Below are positions 26,281 to 35,491 of a stretch of DNA of 64,000 nt, piece after piece. The position numbers and the translations under genes were made by a program. This DNA comes from Rhodanobacter sp. (lineage in GTDB: Bacteria > Pseudomonadota > Gammaproteobacteria > Xanthomonadales > Rhodanobacteraceae): NCBI GenBank assembly GCA_030148505.1, contig JASBTI010000009.1, positions 248,001-312,000 of the forward strand. Direction: 5' to 3'. The notes under the pieces are model-generated. The model was not told where the DNA came from. It did not search any database and worked only from the letters and a program-made list of their open reading frames with translations. Position 1 is the stretch's first letter. Every line of letters begins with the position of its first letter.

Positions 26281-26997
26281 TCAGAAGCGGTATTCGGCGT
26301 TGAGCGATGCCGCGTCGGTGGACAGGTTTATGCCGTTCTTGCTGGCGTGGTAATAGTCGTAGGACAGGCCCAGGCCAAAGTGGTTGGTGAAGTCATAGCC
26401 AACGCCGGCACCGGCGTAGTAGTCGACCTTGTTCAGATCGTGGCGGTTGATGTCCTGGTTGCTGTAACCATGGCCTTTCCAGCCGTAGATACCGGTGCGA
26501 CCGCTGATGTACAGACCTCGCCATACGTTGATGTGGCCGTTCACGCCAGCGGTCCAGCCGCGCAGCGCGTTGCGACGGGAGGTCTGGTTGACGCTGCTGC
26601 TGTACAGCACATTCTTGACTCGGAAATTGCCCAGATCGTTGTAGCCGATATCGACGCCAAGGCCGACGTCAGGCCCCACCTTCCAGCGGTAGCCGCCATC
26701 GATGGCGTAGGTGGTCGGGTGATCCCGGTAGGGACCCTTGTTGATATGCGCCTGGCCGATGCGACCATCGATGAACCAGTTGCCGCTGCCGATCGCCTGA
26801 GTCGGCAAGTAGTTGCCCGCGGCAACGCCCTTGTCGCTGCTCGATGGGGCGGCCAAGCCCGAATCGGCGGGTGCCATCGAAGAGGAGTTGTCCATCCCGG
26901 TGGCAGGTTGCGGGGATGGCTGGGTTTGCTGGGCCAGCACTGGCAAGGTACAGAGCGCGCCGGAAACTAGGGCAAGGGCAAGTAGGGTCTGTTTCAT
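26281..26997 (-). CDS. Outer-membrane beta-barrel protein (second paralogue, with a linker)
   Basis: The 238-residue protein has a signal peptide ending VLAQ. Shared segments with the neighbour include YAIDGGYRWKVGPDVGLG, IGYNDLGNF, RGWTAGVNGHI, RTGIYGWKGHG and the terminal AEYRF. It carries an extra polar linker of about 45 residues after the signal (QPSPQPATGMDNSSSMAPAD), absent in the first paralogue. The barrel fold is the same. The two genes likely arose by tandem duplication and have diverged substantially. Each has its own ribosome site and spacing, so separate regulation is possible. Confidence 0.85.
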   Translation of the reverse strand: MKQTLLALALVSGALCTLPVLAQQTQPSPQPATGMDNSSSMAPADSGLAAPSSSDKGVAAGNYLPTQAIGSGNWFIDGRIGQAHINKGPYRDHPTTYAIDGGYRWKVGPDVGLGVDIGYNDLGNFRVKNVLYSSSVNQTSRRNALRGWTAGVNGHINVWRGLYISGRTGIYGWKGHGYSNQDINRHDLNKVDYYAGAGVGYDFTNHFGLGLSYDYYHASKNGINLSTDAASLNAEYRF

Positions 26998-27256
26998 GGG
27001 AGTAACTCCTCATTGATTACGTGGGACATCACACCGCCGACACTTGGGGACGTATCGGGCAGCGGCGCGAGCAAGACTGCGCGCGGGGCCATTGAACGCA
27101 CCCGAACCTGAAGCTCCACGGTATGAGGTGATGAAAAATTAAGGTCGAATTAATCTTTTGTCGCCAGCGCGGCGCTTGGCTGACTGCGCGCTGAAAAGGC
27201 GACAGCTATTCGCCGGATAGGCGACAATGCGCGCTTTGTGCTTTCCGGAGACTGCA
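26998..27256. other. Divergent intergenic region between the barrel gene and tkt
   Basis: 259 bases hold promoters for both flanking genes. An AT-rich stretch (AAAATTAAGG, AATTAAT) lies around 27132-27157. No open frame, terminator or RNA gene is evident. Confidence 0.45.
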
Positions 27257-29266
27257 ATGACCACCCGTCGCGAACTTGCCAATGCTGTACGCGCTCTTGC
27301 CATGGACGCCGTCGAAGCGGCGAAGTCTGGTCATCCCGGCATGCCGATGGGTATGGCCGATATTGCCGAGGTGCTGTGGAACGACTTCCTGCACGTCAAT
27401 CCCGCCAACCCGCAGTGGTTCAACCGCGATCGCTTTGTGCTCTCCAACGGTCACGGTTCGATGCTGCAATACGCGCTGTTGCATCTGAGCGGCTTCGATC
27501 TGCCGATCGATCAGTTGAAGCGCTTCCGTCAGCTGCATTCGAAGACGGCCGGTCACCCCGAGGCCAGCGAAACCCCGGGTGTCGAAACCACTACCGGGCC
27601 GCTCGGCCAGGGCCTGGCAAACGCGGTAGGCTTTGCGCTGGCGGAGAAAGTGCTGGCCGCACGCTTCAACCGCCCCGGCCACCAGGTCGTGGACCATCAC
27701 ACCTATGTCCTTCTTGGTGATGGCTGCATGATGGAAGGCATTTCGCACGAGGTTGCCTCGCTGGCCGGAACCTGGAAGCTGGGCAAGCTGGTGGCGATCT
27801 ACGACGATAACGGTATCTCGATCGACGGTGAGGTCGAGGGCTGGTTCACCGATGACACGCCGGCGCGCTTCGAGGCCTACGGTTGGAACGTGATCCGCGG
27901 TATCGACGGACATGACGCTGAGGCCGTGGCTCAGGCACTGAAGGCGGCCGTTGCACAAGCCGACAGGCCCACGCTGATTTGCGCAAGAACGGTAATCGGC
28001 TTCGGCGCACCGAACAAGCAGGGCAAGGAAGAAAGTCATGGCGCCGCGCTGGGCAAGGACGAAGTGGCCGCCGCCCGTGAACAACTGGGCTGGCCCCACG
28101 CGCCGTTCGAGATCCCAGACGAAATTTATGCGGCGTGGGATCACACCAAGGCCGGCAATGATGCCGAGAAGGCGTGGAACGCAGAGGTCGCGCAGTACGC
28201 CATCGCCCATCCGGAGCTGGCCGCCGAGTTCCAGCGCCGCCTCGCCGGTGAGCTGCCGGTCGACTGGGCGAAAAACTCGCAGGCGTACATCGCCAAACTG
28301 CAATCCGACGGCCCGGAGGTAGCGTCGCGAAAGGCGTCGCAGATGACTCTGGATGCATTTGGTCCCTTGCTACCGGAGTTGATCGGCGGCTCGGCGGACC
28401 TGGCAGGTTCCAACCTGACCAAGTGGAAAGGCAGCCTCGATGCTGTTGCCGACCAAAGCAGCAGCGGCAACGGCAACTACATCCATTACGGGGTGCGCGA
28501 ATTTGGCATGAGTGCGATCGCCAACGGTATTGCTCTGCACGGCGGCTTTATCCCCTACGACGCGACCTTCCTGGTGTTTTCCGACTATGCGCGCAACGCG
28601 GTGCGCATGAGCGCGTTGATTCCGGCCCATGCCATTCACGTCTACACGCATGATTCGATCGGTCTGGGCGAGGACGGCCCGACCCACCAGCCGGTCGAAC
28701 ATCTGGCCAGCCTGCGCTATATCCCGAACAATCGGGTCTGGCGTCCCTGCGATGCTGTCGAGTCGGCGGTGTCGTGGAAAGCGGCGATCGAGCACAAGGG
28801 CGCGCCGGCTTGTCTGGTGTTCTCCCGCCAGACGCTGAAGCATCAGCAGCGCAATGCGCAACAGGTGGCTGATATCAGCCGTGGTGGTTACGTGCTCTCC
28901 GATCCGCTGGATACCACGTTCCAGGCGATCCTCATTGCCACCGGCTCCGAAGTCGAGCTGGCGATGGAGGCGGCTCGGACTCTGGCCCAGCAAGGGGTGG
29001 CCGTTCGCGTGGTATCGATGCCGTGTACCGAGGTATTCGATGCCCAGCCGCTGGAATATCGCGAGGGTGTGCTACCGGGCTGGTGCCGTGCCCGCGTGGC
29101 AGTGGAAGCGGCAACCGCCGACTTCTGGCGCAAGTACGTCGGGCTGGATGGCGAGGTAGTGGGGATGACCACGTTCGGTGCCTCGGCGCCGGCGCCGCAG
29201 TTGTTCGAGCATTTCGGCTTCACGGTGGCGCATGTGGTCGACGCAGTGAAGCGCACCATCAAATAG
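27257..29266 (+). CDS. tkt: Transketolase
   Basis: The 669-residue enzyme has the thiamine-pyrophosphate region: [19 protein letters not shown], then [12 protein letters not shown], and [20 protein letters not shown]. The pyrimidine domain has [20 protein letters not shown]. It transfers two-carbon units in the pentose phosphate pathway. The ATG at 27257 has GGAG 7 bases upstream. Length and motifs are complete. Confidence 0.97.
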   Translation: MTTRRELANAVRALAMDAVEAAKSGHPGMPMGMADIAEVLWNDFLHVNPANPQWFNRDRFVLSNGHGSMLQYALLHLSGFDLPIDQLKRFRQLHSKTAGHPEASETPGVETTTGPLGQGLANAVGFALAEKVLAARFNRPGHQVVDHHTYVLLGDGCMMEGISHEVASLAGTWKLGKLVAIYDDNGISIDGEVEGWFTDDTPARFEAYGWNVIRGIDGHDAEAVAQALKAAVAQADRPTLICARTVIGFGAPNKQGKEESHGAALGKDEVAAAREQLGWPHAPFEIPDEIYAAWDHTKAGNDAEKAWNAEVAQYAIAHPELAAEFQRRLAGELPVDWAKNSQAYIAKLQSDGPEVASRKASQMTLDAFGPLLPELIGGSADLAGSNLTKWKGSLDAVADQSSSGNGNYIHYGVREFGMSAIANGIALHGGFIPYDATFLVFSDYARNAVRMSALIPAHAIHVYTHDSIGLGEDGPTHQPVEHLASLRYIPNNRVWRPCDAVESAVSWKAAIEHKGAPACLVFSRQTLKHQQRNAQQVADISRGGYVLSDPLDTTFQAILIATGSEVELAMEAARTLAQQGVAVRVVSMPCTEVFDAQPLEYREGVLPGWCRARVAVEAATADFWRKYVGLDGEVVGMTTFGASAPAPQLFEHFGFTVAHVVDAVKRTIK

Positions 29267-29282
29267 GACGCTTTGCGATGGG

Positions 29283-29307
29283 GTCCTCTCCGCGCCAGGG
29301 AGAGGAC
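29283..29307 (+). terminator. Hairpin after tkt, probable weak terminator
   Basis: GTCCTCTC (29283-29290) pairs with GAGAGGAC (29300-29307) across nine bases. There is no T-run, so it may act as an RNA-end stabiliser or need Rho. Confidence 0.5.
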
Positions 29308-29384
29308 TGAGGTGGAAGCCGGGAGCCAGGTGCAGGCTTGCCAGGGATGACCAGCAAGGCAGAGGTGAACCGCGCCCATGGTTA

Positions 29385-30038
29385 TTATGCAGCCGGCGTA
29401 ATCGCTTCCAGGAGCGTGGCCAGCGCGTCCGGCGTCGCCGCCATGGCGTCTGCGCCGGCGTACATCAGCTCCTCGCGACTACCGAAGCCCCACAGCACAC
29501 CGATCCCACGTACCTGGTTGGCGCGGGCACCTTCGATATCGAAGTGGCGATCGCCGATCATTACCGTGTCCGCGGGCGGACAGTCAAAATCGGTCAGCGC
29601 TGCAGCGATCATGCTCGCCTTCTCGCTGTGCGCGCTCTCCGAAGGTGGTCCGTACAGGCGAAGGAAGGCTGTACCGAAGGGCAGATGGGCAACGATGGGT
29701 GCGGCATGTCGGTGCGGCTTGCTGGTGACTACCGCCAGCCGATGGCCGGCGAGCAGTAGTCGATCGATCAAGGCTCCGATGCCGGGATAGATCGTGTGCT
29801 CGCGCCAGCCGTCGGTGTCGAAGCGCTCTCGGTAGTGGGCTACTGCGGCTTCGATGCGGTCCGCGTCGTGATCGAGCAGTGGCGCGAAGCTGTGCCGCAA
29901 CGGCGGTCCGATCCAGCTTCGCAGTTCCTCGTCTGTCGGTGCCGGCACCTCCAGCCGCGCCAGGGCGTGCTTAACGCAGGCGTTGATGCCCGGTTCGGAA
30001 TCGATCAGCGTGCCGTCGAGGTCGAACAGGCAGAGCAT
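29385..30038 (-). CDS. HAD-family phosphatase (phosphoglycolate phosphatase-like, Gph type)
   Basis: The 217-residue protein begins [18 protein letters not shown], with the nucleophilic aspartate of HAD phosphatases and the typical DGTL motif. It continues with a helical cap and the later motifs VTSKPHRHA and MIGDRHFDIEGA. It is similar to phosphoglycolate phosphatase and to the 5'-nucleotidase-like branch; the substrate cannot be assigned. Its ATG overlaps the pgk stop (TAATG), so it is translationally coupled and follows pgk in an operon. Confidence 0.88.
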   Translation of the reverse strand: MLCLFDLDGTLIDSEPGINACVKHALARLEVPAPTDEELRSWIGPPLRHSFAPLLDHDADRIEAAVAHYRERFDTDGWREHTIYPGIGALIDRLLLAGHRLAVVTSKPHRHAAPIVAHLPFGTAFLRLYGPPSESAHSEKASMIAAALTDFDCPPADTVMIGDRHFDIEGARANQVRGIGVLWGFGSREELMYAGADAMAATPDALATLLEAITPAA

Positions 30039-31204
30039 TATTTCGCCGCGCGCGCCTTCAGTGCGCTGACCGCGGGTAACTCCTTGCCTTCCAGAAACTC
30101 GAGGAAGGCGCCACCGCCGGTGGAGATATAGGAGACCTTGTCGGCAATGCCGTATTTGTCGACCGCGGCCAGGGTATCGCCGCCACCGGCGATCGAAAAC
30201 GCGGGGGAGCTGGCAATCGCCCGTGCCAGCGTCTCGGTGCCCTTGCCGAAGGCATCGAACTCGAACACGCCGACCGGACCGTTCCACACCACGGTCCCGG
30301 CGGCGGCGATCAAGGTGGCGTAATGCGCTGCCGTGCGAGGGCCGATATCGAGGATCATCTCGTCGTCGTTGACCTGGTCGATCGCACGTACCGAGGCCGG
30401 GGTCATGGCCGAAAATGACGCGCCTACCACCACATCTACGGGCATCGGCAGGTCGACGCCGCGGCGTTTGGCATCGGCGATCACGCGTTTGGCGGTATCG
30501 AGCAGATCCGCCTCGTAAAGGGAGTTGCCGATGGAGTGACCCATCGCTGCGATAAAGGTGTTGGCGATGCCGCCGCCGACGATCAGTTGATCGACCCTGC
30601 CGATAAGATTGTCCAGCAGGGAGAGCTTGGTCGAGACCTTGGAACCGGCCACGATCGCCAGCAATGGATGCGCGGGCTGTTCCAGTGCCTTGCTCAGCGC
30701 GTCGAGCTCGGCACTCAGCAGCGGGCCGGCTGCAGCCACCGGGGCGAACTTGATCACGCCATGGGTCGAGGCCTGTGCGCGATGGGCAGTACCGAAGGCA
30801 TCCATCACGAAGATGTCGCAAAGCGCTGCATACTTCTTCGCCAGCGCGTCGTCGTCCTTGCTCTCGCCCACGTTCATGCGGCAGTTTTCCAGCAACACCA
30901 CCTCGCCAGCCTGCGTGGTGACGCCATCGAGGTAATCGACCACCAGCCTTACCGGTGTACCCAGGTGCTCGCGCAGCCACTCGGCGACCGGCGCCAGCGA
31001 CGCGGCCGCGTCAAACTGGCCTTCCTTGGGCCGACCCAGATGGGACAGCACCATGACATGAGCGCCCGCGTCGCGGGCGGCGCGGATTGTCGGCAGGGCA
31101 GCCTCAAGCCGTTGACTGGAGGTGATCCGGCCCGCGTCGTCGACCGGCACATTCAGGTCTTCGCGGATCAAGACGCGGCGGTTACGCAAATCGAGGTCAC
31201 TCAT
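30038..31204 (-). CDS. pgk: Phosphoglycerate kinase
   Basis: The 388-residue enzyme has the N-terminal [43 protein letters not shown], the hinge [17 protein letters not shown], and the C-terminal nucleotide loop [17 protein letters not shown]. It makes ATP from 1,3-bisphosphoglycerate. The ATG at 31204 is chosen by family alignment; the frame opens to 31303. Together with gap, pyk, fba and tkt it forms a loose central-carbon cluster. Confidence 0.97.
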   Translation of the reverse strand: MSDLDLRNRRVLIREDLNVPVDDAGRITSSQRLEAALPTIRAARDAGAHVMVLSHLGRPKEGQFDAAASLAPVAEWLREHLGTPVRLVVDYLDGVTTQAGEVVLLENCRMNVGESKDDDALAKKYAALCDIFVMDAFGTAHRAQASTHGVIKFAPVAAAGPLLSAELDALSKALEQPAHPLLAIVAGSKVSTKLSLLDNLIGRVDQLIVGGGIANTFIAAMGHSIGNSLYEADLLDTAKRVIADAKRRGVDLPMPVDVVVGASFSAMTPASVRAIDQVNDDEMILDIGPRTAAHYATLIAAAGTVVWNGPVGVFEFDAFGKGTETLARAIASSPAFSIAGGGDTLAAVDKYGIADKVSYISTGGGAFLEFLEGKELPAVSALKARAAK

Positions 31205-31396
31205 GCGGATGACTGACAAGGTGCAACTCCGGTGATATGTTGAGGACACGCGCCATGAAAGGCTTCGCCCGGTCATTGTCCGGTGCCTCACGCGTCGATG
31301 CAAACTGCCTGCGTGTGCGGCTACCTTCGAGGGCCGGTATGGCCCAGTAACGGGTGAGGCTAAACTGATGTTTTAGGGTGCTGAGAGGGTGTGCGG

Positions 31397-32059
31397 ATGA
31401 CCGGTCTGGTGCTCTACGATTACTGGCGATCCAGTGCTGCGTACCGTGTACGCATCGCGTTGAAGTTGAAGGGCCTGGATTTCGAATCGCGGGCGGTACA
31501 TCTGTTGCGCGATGGGGGGCAACAACATATGGCCGACTACCGTCAGCTGAATCCCCAGGAGCTGGTTCCGTGCCTGCTCGATGGTGATCGGGTGATCTCC
31601 CAGTCGCTGGCGATCATGGAGTATCTCGACGAGACACGCCCGTCGCCGCTGCTGCTGCCGGTGGATGCACGGGGACGGGCGAGGGTACGGGCCTTGGCCA
31701 TGGTGATGGCCTGCGATACCCACCCGCTGGGTAATCTGCGCGTACTCAATCGCCTCGCCAGCCAGTTCGGTGCGGACGAGACGCAGCGTGCCGAATGGTC
31801 ACGGCACTGGATTGCTACCAGCTTCAGTGCGCTGGAGTCGATGCTGGCGGAAAATGCGGCGACGGGACGCTATTGCCATGGGGATACGCCGGGCTACGCC
31901 GACGCCTGCCTGGTGCCGCAGTGCTATGGCGCTCGGCGCTGGGACGTGCCGCTTGACGACTATCCCACCGTGCAGCGGATCTGCGCAGCCTGCAACGAAC
32001 TCGACGCCTTCAGGCTGGCGGCACCAGAAGCCCAGGCGGATGCCCCGGTAGCGGCCTGA
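31397..32059 (+). CDS. maiA: Maleylacetoacetate isomerase (zeta-class glutathione transferase)
   Basis: The 220-residue protein has the zeta-class motif YDYWRSSAAYRVRIALKLKG, where the serine and cysteine/alanine pair activates glutathione. NPQELVPCLLDGD follows, then SLAIMEYLDE. The C-terminal helical domain includes GDTPGYADACLVPQ. It isomerises maleylacetoacetate in tyrosine degradation or acts on related substrates. The ATG at 31397 has AGAGGG at 7-base spacing; a GTG six bases earlier is less likely. No other homogentisate-pathway genes are nearby. Confidence 0.9.
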   Translation: MTGLVLYDYWRSSAAYRVRIALKLKGLDFESRAVHLLRDGGQQHMADYRQLNPQELVPCLLDGDRVISQSLAIMEYLDETRPSPLLLPVDARGRARVRALAMVMACDTHPLGNLRVLNRLASQFGADETQRAEWSRHWIATSFSALESMLAENAATGRYCHGDTPGYADACLVPQCYGARRWDVPLDDYPTVQRICAACNELDAFRLAAPEAQADAPVAA

Positions 32060-32200
32060 ACAGCGCCACCGCAATCCCCCTGTTGTTCCCGTGAGCATGG
32101 CCGACAATCCTGCCGATGGCTCGGCACGATGCAGAGGGTCGTGGTCGGCTGCATCGCCGACCTGCCTGCCGCACCAGCAGTGCCGTGCGCCGACGGTACA

Positions 32201-33313
32201 TCAGAAACCCATGCCGTAGGGATCGTTACCGGCCAGCTCCTCCGTGTTGCTGCCGCCCTCGGCAAGACGGATCTTCAGCGCCAGGCCGTCGCGTGAGTCG
32301 GACTTGTTGAGGGCTTCTTCCAGTTCAATGCGGCCGTTCTTGTACAGCCGATACAGCGATTGGTCGAAGGTTTGCATCCCCTCCTGCAGGCTGCGGTCCA
32401 TCGCTTCCTTGATCTCGTGGGTTTGCCCGCGACGGATCATGTCGCGGATCAACGGCGTATTCAGCAAAACCTCGGTGGCGGGAATGCGCCGCCCGTCCTT
32501 GCCGATCACCAGACGCTGGCTGATCACCGCGCGCAAGTTCAGCGCCAGGTTCATCAGCACGTTCTTGTGTGCCGACTCCGGGAAGAAGTTGAGAATGCGC
32601 TCCAGCGTCTGGTCGGCATTGTTGGAGTGCAGCGTAGCCAGGCAGAGGTGGCCGGTTTCGGAAAATGCGATAGCCGCCTCCATCGTGTCGGTATCGCGGA
32701 TCTCGCCGATCATGATCACGTCCGGCGCCTCGCGCATCGCGTTCTTCAGTGCTTCGTGATAGCTGTGAGTGTCCAGCCCCACTTCGCGTTGATTGACGAT
32801 CGACTTCTTGTGCCGGTGCAGGTATTCGATCGGGTCTTCGATGGTCAGGATATGGCCCGGGGTACTCTGGTTGCGCTGGTCGATCATCGCTGCCAGCGTG
32901 GTCGACTTGCCCGATCCGGTAGCGCCGACCACCAGGATCAACCCGCGCGGCTCCATAATCAGGTCGCGGAAGGTGCTGGGCAACTGCAACTGCTCGATAC
33001 TGGGGATCTCGTTCTTGATCGCCCGGATCACCATGCCCACTTCGCCGCGCTGTTTGAATACGTTGATACGGAAGCGACCAGTCTCCTTGACTGCCAGCGC
33101 CATGTTCAGCTCGAGTGTGCGTTCGAACTGGGGCACCTGCCCTTCGTCCATTAGCGAATACGCGATCTTCTTGACCATTCCCGCTGGCAGGCCAGTATTG
33201 CCCAGGGGGTAGAGCTTGCCCTCGACCTTGATGTTTACCGGCGCGCCCGTGCTCAGGAACATGTCCGACGCGCCCTTGTCTACCATGAGCTTGAGGAAGT
33301 ATCCGATATCCAC
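32201..33313 (-). CDS. pilU: PilU, type IV pilus retraction ATPase
   Basis: The 370-residue protein has the Walker A motif VVGATGSGKSTTLAAMID, the Asp box TIEDPIEYLHRHKKSIVNQ, the catalytic glutamate segment IMIGEIRDTDTMEAAIAF, and the His box HLCLATLHSNNADQ. This set and the N-terminus fit PilU rather than PilB. It acts with PilT in pilus retraction. The start is a GTG at 33313 preceded by AGGGGA at 7 bases. pilT, its usual upstream neighbour, is not adjacent here. The gene is divergent from a lipoprotein gene 81 bases away. Confidence 0.93.
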   Translation of the reverse strand: MDIGYFLKLMVDKGASDMFLSTGAPVNIKVEGKLYPLGNTGLPAGMVKKIAYSLMDEGQVPQFERTLELNMALAVKETGRFRINVFKQRGEVGMVIRAIKNEIPSIEQLQLPSTFRDLIMEPRGLILVVGATGSGKSTTLAAMIDQRNQSTPGHILTIEDPIEYLHRHKKSIVNQREVGLDTHSYHEALKNAMREAPDVIMIGEIRDTDTMEAAIAFSETGHLCLATLHSNNADQTLERILNFFPESAHKNVLMNLALNLRAVISQRLVIGKDGRRIPATEVLLNTPLIRDMIRRGQTHEIKEAMDRSLQEGMQTFDQSLYRLYKNGRIELEEALNKSDSRDGLALKIRLAEGGSNTEELAGNDPYGMGF

Positions 33314-33394
33314 GTATGTCCCCTGTTCCGGTATGCATTGCAATGCTGGATTATGCCTGCCCACAATACGCTGCGACACTCTATGAGGAATGTG

Positions 33395-33976
33395 ATGGCG
33401 CACATCTTTTTTCCACTGGCTGCCTCGCGTGGCCGGATTTGTATGGCAACGATGGCCGCGCTGGTGCTTTTGGCATTGGCGGGTTGCGCCACGATGCCAC
33501 CGCCGAATGATGCGATGAACCTGGCGCAGGCGCGGTTGCAGGCGGCTCGTGATGCCGACGCGTCCGCCTATGCGCCGGTCGACCTGGGTTTTGCCCAGGA
33601 TAAATTCCAGCAGGCGCAGGCAGCGATGGCCGAACGCAAGTATGCGGACGCGGCCCATCTGGCCGAGGAGTCGCGCGCCGATGCCGAACTGGCCCGCGCC
33701 AAGGCACAGCTGGGTGCGGCGCGAGCACAAATTCAGGCAAAGCTAAAAGAAAACGATCGCCTGCGTCAGCTGGGCGAGAAGATCGATGCCAGTGGCCAGC
33801 AGCAAACATCGCCGTCTACGCCGGCCGCCACACCGGCGGCGTCCGAGATGCCGGCTCCTGCCTCCTCCACCTTGTCGACACCGCCGCTAGGTGGCGGCTT
33901 CCAGACGGTACCGGCGCCACCGAGCAGCGGTTCCGGCCAACCCCACGCCACGCCTGTTCAGGGAGGTCAGCCATGA
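33395..33976 (+). CDS. DUF4398-type lipoprotein
   Basis: The 193-residue protein has a lipoprotein signal, MAALVLLALAGCATMPPP, with the modified cysteine in the lipobox LAGC. A helical region follows with FAQDKFQQAQAAMAERKYAD, then HLAEESRADAELARAKAQL, a DUF4398 pattern. The C-terminal 60 residues are rich in Pro, Ser, Thr and Ala, likely a linker through peptidoglycan. The ATG at 33395 has GAGGA upstream; further in-frame starts at 33338 and 33383 are possible. Its end overlaps the next gene by four bases. Confidence 0.8.
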   Translation: MAHIFFPLAASRGRICMATMAALVLLALAGCATMPPPNDAMNLAQARLQAARDADASAYAPVDLGFAQDKFQQAQAAMAERKYADAAHLAEESRADAELARAKAQLGAARAQIQAKLKENDRLRQLGEKIDASGQQQTSPSTPAATPAASEMPAPASSTLSTPPLGGGFQTVPAPPSSGSGQPHATPVQGGQP

Positions 33977-34635
33977 AGCGGTCTTCAAAAATTCTGGGTG
34001 GCATCCTGCTGACCGTTGCGATGGCTGGCGCCGCGCACGCACGCAAGGACGATCTCGACGTCAGTCGACTGACCAGTAGTCTCGATCAACTTGCCAACGA
34101 CCCCACGCTTGGCAGCTACGCCCAGGCCGAACAGGCGCGCGCGCGCGATGCGATCAGTCGACTGGCGCAGGCCGGCTCGCGTGAGCGTGCCCACGATCTC
34201 TATCTGGCCGAACGGCGGGTTGATCTCGCCAAGGTCTCCGCGGAGTTGCAGGGCGCCCGCGCCAAGCTGATCCAGTTGGATCGCGAACATGACCAGATTC
34301 TGCTGGCCAACAGTCAGCGAGAGGCACGGCTGGCTCGGCTGCAACTGGAGCGCCAGCGTATGCAATACCAGATGGCGCAGGAAGAGGCCGCCCGTCTGCA
34401 GCAGCAGGGGCAGGCATATTCGCAGGCTGCCCAGCAGGCACTTGCGGAAGCCGAACAGGCAAAAAAACTGGCAGCGGCACAGAGCCGGGTCGCCCGCTCG
34501 GCCCGGCGCGAGGCGGCGTTGGCTGCCAAGGCCGCCCGCGCTATGCGTTCGGAGCTGAAAAGTCAGCAAGAGGCCAGTGAGGCGAAGTCGAACAAGGCAA
34601 AGAAGCCCGCCGAGAAGCGTGAGGGGCACCGTTGA
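33973..34635 (+). CDS. Secreted coiled-coil protein paired with the DUF4398 lipoprotein
   Basis: The 220-residue protein has a signal peptide (SSKILGGILLTVAMAGAAHA). It is almost entirely helical and rich in Ala, Glu, Gln, Arg and Lys: EARLARLQLERQRMQYQMAQ, then QQALAEAEQAKKLAAAQSRV. The C-terminus is very basic (KSNKAKKPAEKREG). It overlaps the lipoprotein by ATGA, so they are made together. In related genomes an OmpA-like gene often belongs to such pairs; none is here. The function is unknown; an envelope-stabilising role is a guess. Confidence 0.75.
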   Translation: MKRSSKILGGILLTVAMAGAAHARKDDLDVSRLTSSLDQLANDPTLGSYAQAEQARARDAISRLAQAGSRERAHDLYLAERRVDLAKVSAELQGARAKLIQLDREHDQILLANSQREARLARLQLERQRMQYQMAQEEAARLQQQGQAYSQAAQQALAEAEQAKKLAAAQSRVARSARREAALAAKAARAMRSELKSQQEASEAKSNKAKKPAEKREGHR

Positions 34636-35013
34636 GACGGGCGCCGCTCAGGTAGATGGCCGATTCTCAGGCACTGCGCAGGATGGCACCGGCAGCTGGC
34701 GGTGAAGGCTTTCTTATCTTGCCGTTAATGGAATGTAAATTATTGTTTGCAAGGTGTTTTCAGCGACGGCGACTAGCTGTCACAACACCTTTCTTACGGG
34801 CTTGCGAGGCCTTGGGCGGGAGAGTAGGGTCGAGTCACCACCACGCATAATGCCTTGTGGTCCATTGATCTGAACCATGCCCTCATCCCTCGTCACATTG
34901 CTTCCCTGTGTGCTGTATCCCCAGCATGCGGCGTGGGTGTCTGCATGCGTTCAATCGTCTGCGGACTTCCCTGGATCCAGCGGTTCGCAGGCCCACTCGT
35001 GAGGAGGTCGATC
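34636..35013. other. Intergenic region without a recognised gene
   Basis: 378 bases between the coiled-coil gene and ydcH. An AT-rich island (TGTAAATTATTG, about 34734-34745) could hold a promoter. No convincing reading frame, hairpin terminator or RNA gene is seen. The end contains GAGGAGG, the ribosome site for the next gene. Confidence 0.5.
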
Positions 35014-35241
35014 ATGTTTGAAAACCAGCAGCGAGATGATGTCGAGGCTTTGATGAAGGCAGACGCCGAGTTCCGTCGTCTCTACCAGCGTCACAGGCAG
35101 CTCGACAGCAAGGTGCATGACGCCGATATCGGGGTGCTCCCCATCGACGGCGTCACCCTGGCCAGCATGAAGCGGGAAAAGCTGCAGGCGAAGACGCAAC
35201 TGGAACGCATGTGGAGTGATCGGGCGCACCTCATCCACTGA
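35014..35241 (+). CDS. YdcH family protein (DUF465)
   Basis: The 75-residue protein is a helical hairpin: DDVEALMKADAEFRRLYQRH, then LDSKVHDADIGVLPID, and LASMKREKLQAKTQLERM. This is the pattern of the DUF465/YdcH family, small cytoplasmic proteins of unknown function, often stress-linked. The ATG at 35014 has GAGGAGG at about 8-base spacing; a longer frame begins upstream but has no signal. It is a single gene, followed by a strong hairpin. Confidence 0.85.
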   Translation: MFENQQRDDVEALMKADAEFRRLYQRHRQLDSKVHDADIGVLPIDGVTLASMKREKLQAKTQLERMWSDRAHLIH

Positions 35242-35262
35242 CTCTGCCCTGGGACCCGATGC

Positions 35263-35304
35263 GCGGCCCCGGCACTTTCCACTGCAGCGGAAAGCCGGGG
35301 CCGC
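35263..35304 (+). terminator. Strong GC-rich hairpin after ydcH
   Basis: GCGGCCCCGGC (35263-35273) pairs exactly with GCCGGGGCCGC (35294-35304), and TTCC/GGAA extends the inner stem. The short tail TTCG lacks a full T-run, so it is a probable but non-classical terminator. Confidence 0.6.
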
Positions 35305-35491
35305 TTCGTGTCCGGCGTCTCGGCCTCGGGAAATCCCTGCTTCAACTCCTTAATCTGCGGGTCAGGCTGACCTTGTCACGGCGTCTGAGCAGGCGCTGCC
35401 GGGTCAAGGGTAGGCGCCTCGGTTATTATCGGCAGCTCGTCCGGCGGCGACGCAAGTACGCGGCCCGTTTTTCTCATTTTCCGGAGTCCCC

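Noticed and set aside
34882-34897. TTGATCTGAACCAT near 34863 as an Fnr box
   Set aside because: Only the left half-site matches; the right half is not ATCAA-like.
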